A DNA stretch of 64,000 nt from Agapetus fuscipes (GCA_951799405.1 OX637344.1:11842001-11906000), one strand, 5' to 3'; shown: positions 1 through 11,677, numbered from the stretch's first letter. Program-made: numbers and translations. The notes: generated from the sequence alone by a model not told the origin.

Positions 1-528
1 CATGCCTCCAAAAATACACGGGTTCGTTCGCGCTTATGAATGCTGCATGTGCAACATTAATCAACATAATATTGCAATTTTGTAGTTTTGATTTCGCCAG
101 GCTATTTTTTGCGTCGTATAGAACAAGTGTGGCGAAGAGAGGAACTAATAATGTCGATAAATAAACGCAGCCGACTGCCGAGACACTGTACGCGGACTAT
201 AATATTAATTTTATAATTAGAATTTTACAATTAGATCCTAATTATTAATAATATCGAAGTCTTGAATGTGCAATCTCAAATTGGCAACGTTTACCCACTG
301 TCATTACAAGTGTAAGAGTTCTATCCTTGTAATTATTGGACACTGAAAAAATATACTCAAATAGGAATGGACTCAGGACATTCAAATTGAAGAAAAAAAT
401 GGCATGTCATTCGGCCGGGTTATGGGTTAGTTTCGAATCCAACTACCGCCATTGTTTTTCATCAATATACAAAGGCGTTTGACACTGACAGCTCATTTTG
501 AGGTTAGATTTTTTTTTCTGTTGTTATG
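1..528. other. no recognised feature
   Basis: AT-rich sequence with no open frame or repeat family that recurs elsewhere in the window. Confidence 0.5.
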
Positions 529-1013
529 TTCCTTGAATAAAAGGTTGGTATAAGACTAACCTAAACACAACTAAGCTGCACATATAGTGTAACTTCTTGC
601 CGCGTTATCCCCGAAGGGTTCCACATGTGGCGAACGGAACCTATCTCTTTATAGAGGTAAGGGAGCCGGCCTTACGCCAACCACTTCACTTGATTTGGGG
701 TTTTCTTAGCTCCCTAGGGGTCTGGTACTTATTTTTTGTGAAGGCAGAGTAAACCTTGCCGGTATTTTATTTTCAGGTTTGAAATAAATACTGAAACGGG
801 AAATCATTTCTGACACTCTCGGTGCGATTCGAACCCGAGCTCACGGAATGAAATGCAAGCACTCTTCCAACTGAGCTATCGAACCCCATTGCTTATAAAA
901 GTTGTTTCACTTTCGACAATGCCATCTTGGTTTCAGGGAAAGACGGTAAAACTTGCAAATTGCAAGGCTTATGTTCTATGAGTTTGCTTTGTTTTATAAG
1001 TACACATGCAGCA
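529..1013 (+). mobile_element. SINE-C copy split by a SINE-A
   Basis: The 5' head (529-562, starting TTCCTTGA and running into GGTTGGTATAAG) and the body (897-1013, TTTCACTTT, GTTTCAGGGAAAGACGG, then CACATGCAGCA) match the SINE-C consensus. A minus-strand SINE-A lies between them, so SINE-A arrived later. The 3' end and tail are missing. Confidence 0.75.
565..886 (-). mobile_element. SINE-A, near full length
   Basis: On the minus strand a tRNA-like head at about 820-886 carries an A box (TAGCTCAGTTGG-like) and a B box (GGTTCGAATCG). The body matches other copies down to the 3' end CATATGTGCAGCTTAGTTG. Sits inside a SINE-C. Confidence 0.85.
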
Positions 1014-1105
1014 TTTTTTTCCTACCTTTAGTAACATTATCAGCCATTATGGGGTGAAAAATTATTCGAGTGTTCCACTTTAAAATTAGTGTGCAAGAAC
1101 ACAGC

Positions 1106-1170
1106 ACAGTGGAGACACATCTTCCGAGGTACTGACCACCCTTAACAGAATGGCGGCATGACACAGTAAC
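1106..1170 (+). mobile_element. LINE-H ORF2 C-terminal stub
   Basis: Translates as QWRHIFRGTDHP followed by a stop, with a 3' UTR start (GAATGGCGGCATGA). The same terminal peptide and UTR recur near 6.6, 23.1, 50.5 and 61.9 kb. Only the last residues of an RTE-like ORF2 remain. Confidence 0.6.
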
Positions 1171-1439
1171 AATAACAATACGACCCATCATAAGAGCTGG
1201 CAGGGTACGGCTAGTAGATTTTAAATAACAAGAAAACAGGAAAAGCAGATGGATAAAAGAAGAAGAAGAATCCAAAGAAGCGAAATGATAACGATGATGC
1301 TGATGATGGAGCTACGTTGGTTTCACGTCGGTTGAACGTACGTGGCGCGGTATTATTATTGTACGTAAATAAATAACGTGAGCGCATAGAGAGGGAAATA
1401 CGTCGATAATGCCTCAGTCCTTTTTCCTCATATCTTCAG

Positions 1440-1550
1440 ACTCTTCTTTCGCGCAGCCTCCCTCCCCCCCCCCCCCCTTCCACACACCCCGCACCCAACC
1501 ACCCACTTTCACATACCACCCCCCCCAACCCACCACCCCCATTCGAACGT
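1440..1550. repeat. C-rich low-complexity tract
   Basis: Runs of C, including a homopolymer of about 17, between CT- and AC-rich sequence. The rest of 1171-1708 shows no recognised feature. Confidence 0.7.
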
Positions 1551-1708
1551 AATAATATATGAGATGTTTTATTTACCCGCGTGTATGTTGTGTACATATG
1601 TGGAACGATATCAACATTATGAGATGCGAATGAATGATATTATTTTCATACCTACCAATAATTCTACAATATATCTTAAATCCAAATTGAAAAGATTTAT
1701 TAATGTAT

Positions 1709-1890
1709 TTCATACGCACACTCATAAGAAGACATGTGTAAATTCGCGCTTACACATGCTGTATAACCCGAATAAACTAAATCACAAAACGAAAATAAAA
1801 ACCCTGCAAATCTTGCTGAAACTTTTCCTGAAACAGCATTAGCAAAGTGAACCCTTTTTGGAGTATGGGAGCTCAGCCTTCTGCCAAACT
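1709..1890 (-). mobile_element. SINE-C, tail-less
   Basis: Diverged minus copy: GTGTAAATTCGCGCTTACAC, ACCCTGCAAATCTTGC, TTTCCTGAAACAG, GCAAAGTGAACC and GGGAGCTCAGCC follow consensus order. The tail and the last 5' bases are not seen. Confidence 0.75.
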
Positions 1891-1911
1891 TGTGTGTATT
1901 TTTTTAATATA

Positions 1912-2570
1912 TTCGTATACTTCAGTCGGTAATATTTATTATTTTGCGTAATAAAACTGTATATTTTGTATACTTTACGTGACAAAATATATATTTTACG
2001 AAATAATACTCTTTATTTTGTACACTTCAGGTGACAATACAAATTTATTACTTAAGAATACTGTATACCTAGAATACTTCAGGTGTCAACACATATTTTT
2101 TTCGTTACAATAACATAAATTTTGTATACCTACTTCAGGTGTCAATACATATTCTTGACATCAGAATATTGTATATTGTGTATACTTCAGGTATCAATAC
2201 ATATTTTGACGTCAAATTATTGTATACTTCAAGTGTCAATAGGTACATATTGATCACGTAAAAATATTAAGTATGTATAATTTTTATCTGATTTTATTAG
2301 ATCAATATGCAGTATTTACGTAAGAATGCTGTAAATTTCGTATACTTCAGGTGTCAATACATATTTATCGCGTAAAAATATTGCATAATTTCCATCCTGC
2401 AAGCATTAATATCCATTATTTACCTAAGAATACTATATTTCGTGTATACTTCTGGTATCATCAAGCAATTTTTACATAATATACTTACACGTGAAAGGTT
2501 TCGTAGGTATACTTCAGGTGTCAACACACACTTTTTTACATAGTATACTCACACGTGAAAAGCGTCAAAG
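1912..2570. repeat. Degenerate minisatellite, about 50-65 bp unit
   Basis: About ten irregular repeats of a unit built on GTATACTTCAGGTGTCAATA followed by CATATTTT and a TACGTAA/AAATATTGTATA segment. Unit spacing varies, so the array is old or was built by irregular slippage. AT-rich, with no coding potential. Confidence 0.85.
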
Positions 2571-3109
2571 CCTGTGGATATGTATACATACTCTCTCCCA
2601 TCTACGTTGGAGAGGGTGGGGGGAGGGAGGCAGAAAAATCTAACGTAGTACGGGGCGACTGAACCAATCGGCGATCGAACGTAACCTATCGAGGCTTCTG
2701 ATTGGCTGATTGATTTTCCGCTATTGGAGAGTGCAGTGCGCAGACTCGAACCGATACAGGCAGGCTATGTGTGTGGTCTGGACAGAGAGGCTTCGACGCT
2801 CGGAAAAACGGAAATGCGAACCTTTTCAGGTGTGGAAAATTCCAAAATTATATATTAAAACTTTTTGTACTTGTAGGACAATGAAAGTGATTGAAGGTTA
2901 TGTCTTTGTATTTTCTATTCTTATTTATTTTTCATAGAAAAAAACGACAATGGTTTTGTTAAATTATTAATATAAATTTAACATTTACAATTATAATAAC
3001 TGCACAGTTATTTTTTTTATCAGATATTAGACGAAAAGTTAAATGAATTACCAACGGTTCGTCTCCTATCCAAATAAAAAAATTAACTGCATAGTTATTA
3101 TATAATATT
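2571..3109. other. no recognised feature
   Basis: A short GC-richer stretch (2620-2830) is followed by AT-rich DNA. The 75-codon open frame here has no recognisable motif. Confidence 0.45.
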
Positions 3110-3250
3110 GAATAGCCGGATATTATATTTTATACGAACCGTTATTCGAGAAAGTCAGTGTTCTCGACGTTTTGTTGGCTTCTTATCTGACAACATCAGG
3201 AGACACATCCTTGTTCGATTGGGGCAAGGATGAACTGCTCAGTTCAATAA
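3110..3250 (+). repeat. Repeat M, copy 1
   Basis: GAACCGTTATTCGAGAAAGT, CAACATCAGGAGACACATCC and AAGGATGAACTGCTCA recur in diverged form at 21850-21965. Class unknown. Confidence 0.5.
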
Positions 3251-3404
3251 ACTATTATTTATTCAAAATAGAAACAAAAAATTGAATATTTTCATAAGTA
3301 AAATGTTTTTACATAAAATTAAAAAGACGGTACTTATATATTTGAAATGTGTTTTGTCATTTTTATTGATTGTTTGCTTTTATACATTACTCCTTGGCAT
3401 GACT

Positions 3405-3520
3405 TATGTGATATGCGATTGAGGTTTTGCTCTTAATTTACAAACACACATGCAGTGCGTGTAAGCGCAAATTTTCACGAGTTTTCTTGTGAACATGCAA
3501 TTAATATGAATCTTAAATTT
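3405..3520 (+). mobile_element. SINE-C 3' half
   Basis: Matches consensus from GAGGTTTTG through CACATGCAGTGCGTGTAAGC to ATATGAATCTTAAA. 5' truncated and without tail. Confidence 0.65.
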
Positions 3521-3965
3521 GGTTAAAAATTATATAGAGAAAATAAAGACGTCTAAAGACTTATACAATCGGGAACCTAATCAAAAGATAACTGATTAAA
3601 ATACATTATTGATGTATTAGTATTGTGTTATTTGGAACAATCTTTTGAGCTGAATATTTTCATACCCTTTTCATATCTGATTTTAAAGGTTTATTCAAGC
3701 ATAAAATAACTGATTTTTGTTTTGAAGAACTCTTGCTAGCTAGATTCGAGAGTGCTCTTGATGTATGATTCACACAAAAAAGTCTTAAACAAATAAATTA
3801 GGTGAATATTTTCATGATCTTTTATAGTTATACAAAACCAGAAATATTGTGAAAAACATACATACTTTTATTTGAGCCTTTCCTTTAAAAAACATATAAA
3901 CTCAAGCGTACATTTGTTTTAATTTATTTTTTTGCAGATCATTTATAAGGCTTCGCAGGGCAGTC
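3521..3965. other. no recognised feature
   Basis: AT-rich DNA without recurring elements. Confidence 0.45.
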
Positions 3966-5005
3966 AAAGAAACATATACACCTAACCATAAAGGGGTGGA
4001 TGCTCCCGAACGCGAGATAAGACCACCCGTTGCCACCCTACGATCGTAGCCACCACCCATCGCCACCCCACGGTCGTGGAAATCACCCACTGCCACCCCA
4101 TGATCATGACTACTATTCTGTGTCATAGTATGGTTCGGTCACTGCTCATTACTACCTCTAGATAGTAGTAACCACCATTTACTACTCCATGATTTAAGCT
4201 TGTATCTAGTAAGTACTGTGTTATGGTCGTTGCACCAACCTCTGCCATCGTAAGATTTATTGCTGACCTCACGTTTTGTTTACCATCTATCACCCACTGT
4301 CTCCCTTGGATTGTGTCTACAATCTTTCAACCAATGTTACCCTACAATCGTGTCTTATATCTTCGTGTCACTGCTATATTGCAATTGAGATTTTATCTAG
4401 TAGTATCTAACGACCGTGAATACTACTCAATTCCAACTTATGAAAGTAACTACCATCCTGCGCTTATAAGTACTATCTGCCACTCAAAACTACCACCAAA
4501 AGTGGATATAGACTACCATCTACTAACCAATGCCACTCTACGATAGTAACTTCTATCTAATGCCACATTATTGTGGTGCCTAACACTGTATACCACCTTA
4601 TGATAGTCAATTCTATCCACTGTCGATAGTGAGTACCATCCGGTCGTTGTAACAACCCATTATCACTTTGCGATCGTGGCTACTATGTACCACAGAATGC
4701 TACTTTATGATACTGATTACCACTCAATACCATCATACAATAGTAAATACCAGCCACAGTCGATAGTGACTACCATCCACTACCCACTACCATCTTACAG
4801 TCGTGAGCATTAGCTACTACACGATACCACTTAATGATGGTGACTACCAAGCAATGCTACCTTGCGATAATAACTACCACCGACAGAAGATGGTGGCTAC
4901 GGTTTGATCATAGTAACCGCATCGTGGCTACCATCCCCCACCCACTGCCACCCAGCGATCGTGGCTACCACCCCCACCCCCTCTAGCCCACTCCCCCGTT
5001 CACAC
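3966..5005. repeat. Degenerate minisatellite, CCACCC/ATCGTGG type
   Basis: About 1 kb of loose repeats around CCCACTGCCACCC-ACGATCGTGGCTAC. The ends (3990-4110 and 4910-4990) are best conserved and the middle has decayed to TACCAC/GATAGTGACTACCA motifs. The core ACGATCGT is palindromic. Open frames here are repeat artefacts. Confidence 0.85.
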
Positions 5006-5324
5006 AGTGTGTCGCGCGATCTCCTAACGTATTATAACGGACTGGGGGCGCAAAAAATCAATACCCCAACGAACGACGTATCTCAGTGTTCAGCGTCACA
5101 CATACGGCCAGCGTAGACCGTAGATGCTTGGAATGCTACGCCGTAGACAGATGATCGCTACGATCTTTTTTTTTCAGAAATCCGGTATTATATTTTTTTT
5201 TAATTATCAAGTTTTATTGAGGAAAATGCAATAAAGAACTACGTTTTTTGGGCATGTGTAATTTTTTTTTCAGAGGTGAGGAAGGCAGCGTTACGCTACA
5301 ACTGGGTAAAAAAATATTTGCTTT
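5006..5324. other. no recognised feature
   Basis: Nothing recurrent seen. Confidence 0.4.
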
Positions 5325-5580
5325 TAGATATGCATAAAAGTTCACGCGAACCATTTTCAGGGTAATCTACATGATTCCTGAAAATTTTGGTCGAAATCTG
5401 ATAGGCATCTTGGCCGTGCATGGAAAGCAATTTATCCATAAATTTTATGAGAATAAAAAAAATGGTGCAATAAAATGCGCTTTGATCGACATCAAACTTC
5501 ATACGAATAATTTTAAAAATATTTCTTACTTTTCCTGAAAAATTTATTAAAATTATTTGAATGGTGTAAGAGTCGATAGT
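5325..5580 (-). repeat. Repeat L, copy 1 (protein-like)
   Basis: Homologous to 7979-8190. The minus strand is open over the whole stretch and reads FDVDQSAF ... VDYPENGSRELL; the other copy reads FDSNQSVF ... VDYPENSSHELS. I do not recognise a protein family. It may be a noncoding repeat with an incidental frame. Confidence 0.55.
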
Positions 5581-6282
5581 AAACAAATATTAAGTAGATC
5601 ACATTTAAATGATTAAAAACAGTCAATAATGTATTTTAGAAAATGGTAATTTAAAAATGAAACACGGTTTATTTTTACGAGTTGATTTATTTCCTCGAGC
5701 TCCTTCGATGCTATCACATCATTATCAAGAGATATAATAATGGTGTGAAAACATTGAAACTGCTTGAAGAAAAAATCAACTCGCGAAGAAAAATTTAGTG
5801 TTATATTGTTACATTATTAATTTAAAATAAATCTTCACAATATCAATCCACCCTTAAGCTTTTAGAAAAAAATAAAAAAATGTATATATAAATATATATA
5901 ATATCATTTATTTTTCAATTTGATTATTATTTTTTTGCATTTGCTGTCAAGTACTTGCCAACAATAGACTTAAGACTAGTTTGTCATCAAACAGATTCAG
6001 TTGCCGTTTCCCATCTCGTGGGTCCTCTGGTCGCCACCCCCGTTAACAGGTACTTGTGGGGATTCGAACCAGCGGCGGAACGAGCGCGTATCCGCCGGAA
6101 GCGCGAGGCGACAACGGCAATGGAGGGCTTAGCAATAGACGACGTCGAGAAAACCTAAAACTATCTCTTCATGTACAACTACACAGCCTTAGTTTTGTCA
6201 AACAAGGATTAGAAGTTTGAAAGCAAACTAGTTTCCCGAAAATGCAAACGAACTATCGATATGTTTAGATTTATTTGTAAGG
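5581..6282. other. Unassigned, with a GC-rich island at about 6000-6160
   Basis: AT-rich except for 6000-6160, which is open on the plus strand for 67 codons (ending EGLAIDDVEKT). No known motif; it could be a remnant of a coding element. Confidence 0.35.
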
Positions 6283-6450
6283 ATCCTGAACGGGAGACTA
6301 CCTAGAGTTCAAAGACTCTATGGGGTCTATAACACTTGTTGTAGTGCCGCAGAAGTGTTGGTGATGTTGATCTCTTGGTCCTTTGTAGCAGAGTTGTTAG
6401 CTGCGTTATGTTGTTTTTAATGCTGTAAGGACAACTAACGTTAATATATT
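6283..6450 (+). mobile_element. Repeat D, longer copy
   Basis: Core CGGGAGAC, CTATGGGGTCTATAACACTT, GTTGTAGTGCCGCAGAAGTG. Similarity to the minus copy at 56.7 kb continues past the core (GTGTTGGTGATGT, GTTGTTAGCTGCG), so D is longer than its common 80-bp core. Confidence 0.65.
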
Positions 6451-6554
6451 GTAAAAAGTGCAGCCAGTAAGACTTTGTGAGACCGGTCTGTATTCTAGTG
6501 CTTATCACTTCGAGCTCGTGGTTGGAAGGGTGTGGGGTTGAATCCAGTAACTGT

Positions 6555-6830
6555 ACTGTAACTTTAACTCTGTCGCCATTCCGTTAGGGGTAGCCAGAGC
6601 CTCTGCAGAGTTGCCTCCATTTTTTCGTAACCTGACATACCTCTTTCAATTCATTCATTCCATCACCTTTTTCATGCATTTTCTTCTTTTACGCTCACTT
6701 TGTATATCCCATTCTTTCACAATCTCTTCAACCTGATTACTCCATACTTTTCTTGGTCGTCCCTTCCCTCTTTTTTCTTTCACACTTTCTTTGTGCGGAG
6801 CATAAAAAAATATCCAGGCGGAGCATACAA
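6555..6830 (-). pseudogene. LINE-H ORF2 C-terminus, frameshifted
   Basis: The minus strand encodes GKGRPRKVWSNQVEEI, then KRRKCMKKVM. After a frameshift it continues ELKEVCQVTKKWRQLCRGSG and a stop at about 6585. The GRPRK..W pattern and the basic K-x-W ending are typical of RTE-like ORF2 ends. It is the longest LINE-H remnant with 23117-23420. Not functional. Confidence 0.65.
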
Positions 6831-6967
6831 AATATTTAATTTTGTAAGTATGGCCTCTAGAACCCAATAAAACCCTCTACCTTCTGAAACGTAGCTCTAC
6901 TTTCAAAGCGTTAACCACTAAAGTAACGATCGGTAAACAAAGGTTTTTTCCTGGTCTATCATAATCG

Positions 6968-7290
6968 CTGGTATGATCGAGCGCATAAGGCGTCGGAACT
7001 CGAATTTGCGTTATTGAAACAAGCGCAAGTTCAAACCCCACCCGTGATATTTCCTCTCAACAACAACTTTGACCCTGGTTCATCAGATTCTTTTGGGTAA
7101 TTAGTAATTAATAATTCATTAAAATGAGGAATTATAAAATTGATTTTTCAGCGTTTGAATATACAAACTCTTAAAAGTGGAATTCATTAAAATGTTAAGT
7201 AATGAATTTATACCTTTTTTTGGACAGGCAAAATAGGTTGGTAAATTGCATTCCGTTTCACAAAAAAAAGGAATAGGAAAAAAAAAAAGA
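6968..7290 (+). mobile_element. SINE-E, diverged, interrupted
   Basis: tRNA-like head with GATCGAGCGCATAAGGCGTC as A-box region and AGTTCAAACCCC as B box, then TTTGACCCTGGTTCATCAGA. The 3' part (CAAAATAGGTTGGTAAATTG, 7226-7290) lies after about 110 bp of AT-rich insertion. Compare 57898-58106. Confidence 0.6.
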
Positions 7291-7978
7291 GGAAAAGGAA
7301 GAAGTCAATTATTTTTAATCATTTTCAGATGAAAAATTATAAAAGCAAACAATGTTATTATTTTACTTGTATTGAACTCTTTACGGGAGGGGAAAAAAGA
7401 ATAAATAAGCGAAAATAGGAAAGAGAAGTAATATAAAAAAATGTAGTCCCGGGTAAGAAACTGAATAAGAAACGAGATGAAAAAAAATGTATACATAATA
7501 TAAGTTGTATTGAAACAAAATCGGCAATCGAGGAACTTTCAGAAAATTAAAAAATATATACAGAAACACAGGAAATAACTTTCACATCATTTCTATATAT
7601 TTATCTCTATTGGGTGAAGTGTCTTAGATTTCCGGGTTTGTTATTACTTGTACAAGCAAACTCTTAGAGGATCGAACGGTCGCATAGAAGAAACCTGGAG
7701 GGAGCGGGACGGAGAGATGGGGATACTGTGGAAGATGGAGCGAGATGGAGAGAGAAAAAATGAAAACAAGAGCGCTAGTTCAGTCTGGGCAGAACGCAAA
7801 AAGTCAACTCTTTTATATAAATTCTGAAATCGCTCGATGGGTGCAGTAGAAGCGTAGCTCATTTTATTTCACAAAATTTTGTTTTCATTCTATGATCCAT
7901 TTTTGTTGTTGAGATTCATTCTTTTGTAAATAAACCATTCGCATTTTGGCCTCATATTGCGTAAAAAACGATCGATAT
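7291..7978. other. no recognised feature
   Basis: A/G-rich then mixed sequence; no repeat family recognised. Confidence 0.4.
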
Positions 7979-8190
7979 GACAGTTCATGCGAACTATTTT
8001 CAGGGTAATCTACACGTTTGCTAAATTTTTTGTCAAAATCTGATGAGCGGCTTGGCCAAGCATGGGGAAAAACCTTTTCATACATTGTATCTGAATATAA
8101 GATATTTTTAAAGCAAAACACACTTTGATTGCTATCAAACCTCATAGGAACAATGTCGAGAATAATTTTCATGTTTCCTGAAAAATTTAT
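7979..8190 (-). repeat. Repeat L, copy 2 (protein-like)
   Basis: Open minus-strand frame (95 codons over 7885-8172) aligning with the 5.4-kb copy at MRFD..QS.F, HA...., KRVDYPENSSHEL. It is shorter than copy 1 by indels that largely preserve the frame. Function unknown. Confidence 0.55.
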
Positions 8191-8360
8191 GTAAAATATT
8201 TTTATTTTTTTCGTTTCAATTTATAGAGTTGTCACTTCAATGATTGATGCGCAGGATTTTTCTATAAAAATACCTAAATAGTAATGATTTTTACAAGAAA
8301 ACCAAATTACTTGAACACCTGAATTTATTAAAATTAAAATCCAAGAAATACTTCTAATCT

Positions 8361-8611
8361 CTAAATCTAAATCTAAGCTGCAAAGATATGTATCATTTGA
8401 GATTAATATTAAATGCATTCCCACAAGCAGACATGCATAATTTCGCGCTTACACATGCTGCATGTGGACCTACAATATAAAAACCCCAATCTCAAATGAA
8501 CATAAGCCCTGCAACTCTTGCCGACCTTCCCTGAAGCAGGGGTGACATTGGCAAAGTGAACCATTTTTTACAGTATGGGTGGTCAGCCGCATACCAACCT
8601 ATCAATCAAGG
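8361..8611 (-). mobile_element. SINE-C, full length, TTTAGA tail
   Basis: Complete from the tail (CTAAATCTAAATCTAAGCTG on plus) to the 5' end TCAATCAAGG. Shares TATGTATCATTTGAGATT with the copy at 40218, marking a common subfamily. Confidence 0.9.
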
Positions 8612-8742
8612 AGTACATGCAATTGATACAATCAAATATATAAAACAAAACTTCCCTTTGTACAAAAAAAAACATTCCAATCGTGTTCAAGTTCAAGCGT
8701 GTTCTCCTAAAAAATTGCATTGTCAAGAGTAACTAAAAGACA

Positions 8743-9144
8743 CTGAGGGAGTTGGTTCTCATTTCTTGTGAAGACTGAGTACTCCTTGCTGGTATTTATT
8801 TTGGGTTTGAAATAGATACCGTAACGGGAAATTATTTCTGGCACCTCGGCTCGGATCGAACCCTTGCTCTCTGCATGGAATGCAAGCATTCTAACAACTG
8901 AGCTTCTCTACCAGACTGTTAACGAGTTTAGTATGCTACAAGCGACAATTTCCAAACAAAATCCAGTTGCTGTAAGACTGGATGGTGACCGGTCTTCGGT
9001 AAAGGTTTATAAATTTTGCAACTCAGTGAAGAGCATATTTGATAAAATAAATGGATGTTTTTTATTTGTGCTCCGCCGGGATTTGAACCCACAACCTTCC
9101 ATTTACGAGTTTGAAGTGTTACCACTGGACTTTGGACCGGTTGA
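8743..9144 (-). mobile_element. Dimeric SINE B-A
   Basis: Read on the minus strand: a SINE-B head (8990-9144, B box GGTTCAAATCC) and body ending at GCTCGTTAAC, then directly the tRNA-like head of SINE-A (about 8840-8915) and its truncated body. The same B-to-A junction is seen at 11270 and 12090. Confidence 0.8.
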
Positions 9145-9146
9145 CC

Positions 9147-9374
9147 ATCTAATCTAATCTTATTTAAGCTACGAAGATATGCTACATTAGAAATTTGCAT
9201 TATGTGCATTCTCACAAGCAGACACGTACAAGTTCGCGACAAAAACCAAACCTCAAATGGGCATACACCCTGCAACTCTCGCCGTTCTTCCTTGAAACAG
9301 GGGTGACATTGGCAAAGTGAACCATTTTCTACAGCATGGGTGTTCAGCCGCATACCAACCTATAAGTCAAGGAA
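9147..9374 (-). mobile_element. SINE-C, TTAGA tail, internal deletion
   Basis: The tail ATCTAATCTAATCTTAT abuts the SINE-B head. About 30 bp between AAGTTCGCG and ACAAAAACC are missing relative to other copies. 5' end complete. Confidence 0.85.
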
Positions 9375-9392
9375 CATACACAAAAAATTACT

Positions 9393-9502
9393 CATTTGAA
9401 AATATAAATGGATTTTTTTTATTTGTTCTCCACCGGGATTCGAACCCACAACGTTCCATTTACGAGTCAGAGTGTTACCATTGGACTACGTATCGGTTGA
9501 AG
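9393..9502 (-). mobile_element. SINE-B head
   Basis: tRNA-like part with B box GGTTCGAATCC (minus) and the start of the body; the rest of the element is absent. Confidence 0.75.
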
Positions 9503-10130
9503 ATTGTTTGCAATAATTGAGCTACGCCACAATGGGCGTTCACCTGCGAGTCTGTATAAAAATATATGTATCCAGTGCGGGGATATGTCGAACGCGTCAG
9601 TGTCTGCCGCGTTGCCGTGTAGTGGTAGCAAACATTTCTTCTGCTTTTCTTTCCCCCTCCCCTCACCCCCCACTCCACCCGTTATCCATCCTTCATCCCC
9701 ACCCCCGCCCCGTCTTCAGCCACCCCCACCCCCCGCCCCCTGCTCCGCCAGTCTCTCTCACGGGGAAGAAAAATCTATACATCGTCTTCAGGACGGTAGT
9801 CCGTGTCACGTGAGATGCAGGGTTGATAGAAAGCAATATGTGCTTTTGTTATACATAAATATACGTATTGTAATGAAAGAAAGATTTTTTTTCAAGTTGT
9901 ACATCAGTTTCAGGGTTTCGTTACAATTTGTATATCTCGTTTCGGTGTTTATTAAGGCCGGCCCCCTTACCTCTAAAAATAAATAGGTTCACTCACCATA
10001 TGCAACCATTAGCACGTTTTTTAATTTGGATTTCTTGTCTCGGCGAGCAATCGTTAGTATTGTATAGGACTGTCGTTCTTAGTAACCTTTTATTTTTAAT
10101 CTTAGTTGCAATGAAATATTAAAGAATTAA
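9503..10130. other. Unassigned, with C-rich tract 9650-9750
   Basis: Overlapping open frames at 9504-9986 are proline-rich readings of the CCCCACC tract. The bases GGCCGGCCCCCTTACCT at about 9955 with the following AAAATAAATAGGTTCAC are a SINE-A body fragment. Confidence 0.5.
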
Positions 10131-10211
10131 GACACGTTTACACATGATGTATGTGGACTTACAACATACAAACTTAATTTTCAATGAGCATGAGCCTTGC
10201 AACTCGTGCCG
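10131..10211 (-). mobile_element. SINE-C fragment
   Basis: Minus strand match covering CACGTTTACACATGATG to GCAACTCGTGCCGACT. Confidence 0.6.
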
Positions 10212-10283
10212 ACTGCAGCTGCACAAATAGTGCTACTTCTTACCGTGTGTTCCAAGAGGCGCATGTGGTGAGTGGAACCTATG
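10212..10283 (-). mobile_element. SINE-A 3' fragment
   Basis: CTGCACAAATAGTGCTACTT to GTGGAACCTATGG corresponds to the last 70 bp of SINE-A. Confidence 0.6.
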
Positions 10284-11011
10284 GAAAGTGGCATGAATTG
10301 AACTGTCTGAGATAGTTGTCACCCGTGATCGAAGATTGTATAGGCATATGAAGGGACCTTTGGTAGTTCATTAATAATTTATTTTAGAAGAAACATGTTT
10401 CCAAATGGAAATGACTCTGACAAAACGTTGATAAACGCATTCTTCTCTACACCACGGTTCGTAAAATTTGGTTTTTAATAAACAAATTATTTAACATTCT
10501 CATTTCTTTCGGTTAAGGCTGTATCGGAGGATATAAAGGTTTGACATTATTTCTGTAGCTATCCTGAATCCGGCGGTATATATCTGTATCCAGCAGCCTT
10601 TTATATACACGGATACTCTCAACGTATATTATATACGCACGGATATATCCAGGACGGGACACATAATACGGATATCTTTTCATACACCAACACGTACGGC
10701 GAACGAAAATCCTCACTGGAAATTCAGAAGCCATGTATATAATCATATACATAACCTCACTTATCACCTCTTGTAAGTAAATGAGTACTTTCTAAGATAG
10801 AATAAAGTTATCACTTTTTCTTCAATTTTCTAAAAGAAAATATTCTTTTAAGGTTTTATAATTTTTTCATACACATTGCAGTCTCATGATTTTCGTTGGG
10901 AAATCACATCTCGTCCATCATGGCAGGTGAGTCGAAAAGGAAAAACGAGAATGGAGAGTAGTCTTATAGCGTGGATGAGTCTGGAAAACTCGTATCCAAG
11001 GTAAATGAAAT
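10284..11011. other. no recognised feature
   Basis: Mixed AT-rich DNA; the 84-codon minus frame at 10513-10767 has no motif. Confidence 0.4.
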
Positions 11012-11500
11012 GCAACTAAGCTACACATATAGTGTAACTTCATGCCTGCGTTATTCCCAAAGGTGTCGCATGTGGCGATTCGGGACCTACATATTTATTT
11101 TTACGGGTAAGGGGGCCGGCCTCACACCAACCACTTTCAATTGAAGTGGGGGTTTCTCAGCTCCCGGGGGGGCTGGTTCTTATTTCTTGTGAAGGCTGAG
11201 TAAACCTTGAGATCGAAACCTTGCTCTCGGCATCGAATGCAAGCATTCTACCAATTGAGATATCGACCTTTTTACGATCTGGTCGTCGCTACAAAACGCC
11301 AATTCTCAAGCAAGACCCAGTTGCTGTAAGGCTGGATAGACCTTTGGAGACCGGTCATTGGTAAAGGTTTATGAAGTTTTCAACCCAGCGAAGAGCAAAT
11401 TTGAAAATGTAAATGGTATATTTTTTGTGCTCCGCCGGGATTCGAACCCACAACCTTCCATTCAGAGTCCGAAGTGTTACCACTGAACTACGGACCGGTC
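11012..11500 (-). mobile_element. Dimeric SINE B-A
   Basis: Minus strand: complete SINE-B head (B box GGTTCGAATCC) and body to CCAGATCGT, then SINE-A head and body to its 3' end at 11012. SINE-A lacks about 55 bp between GTTTACTCAGCC and its B box. Best copy of the dimer. Confidence 0.85.
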
Positions 11501-11677
11501 AAGTATCCAAAGTAAATCCAACTTTAGGATACCAAGCTTTATTGTATACTTCCATATGGTCATAATATGGACTTTCTAATATAGACATTCAAAAAATTAA
11601 ATCATAAAAATATTGGATCGTTTAACAGGTTTTTGAGTATTCATTACAAAATACAACATAATAAAGACTCACTTGAG

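Noticed and set aside
4223..4546. 107-codon open frame
   Set aside because: Lies wholly inside a degenerate minisatellite.
8036..8075. Hammerhead ribozyme (CTGATGAG ... GGGAAAAAC)
   Set aside because: The stem II segment is plausible but there is no matching stem I/III cleavage context and the homologous copy at 5.4 kb has lost CTGATGA.
9504..9986. 160-codon proline-rich open frame
   Set aside because: Reading of a C-rich tract; two overlapping frames are equally open.
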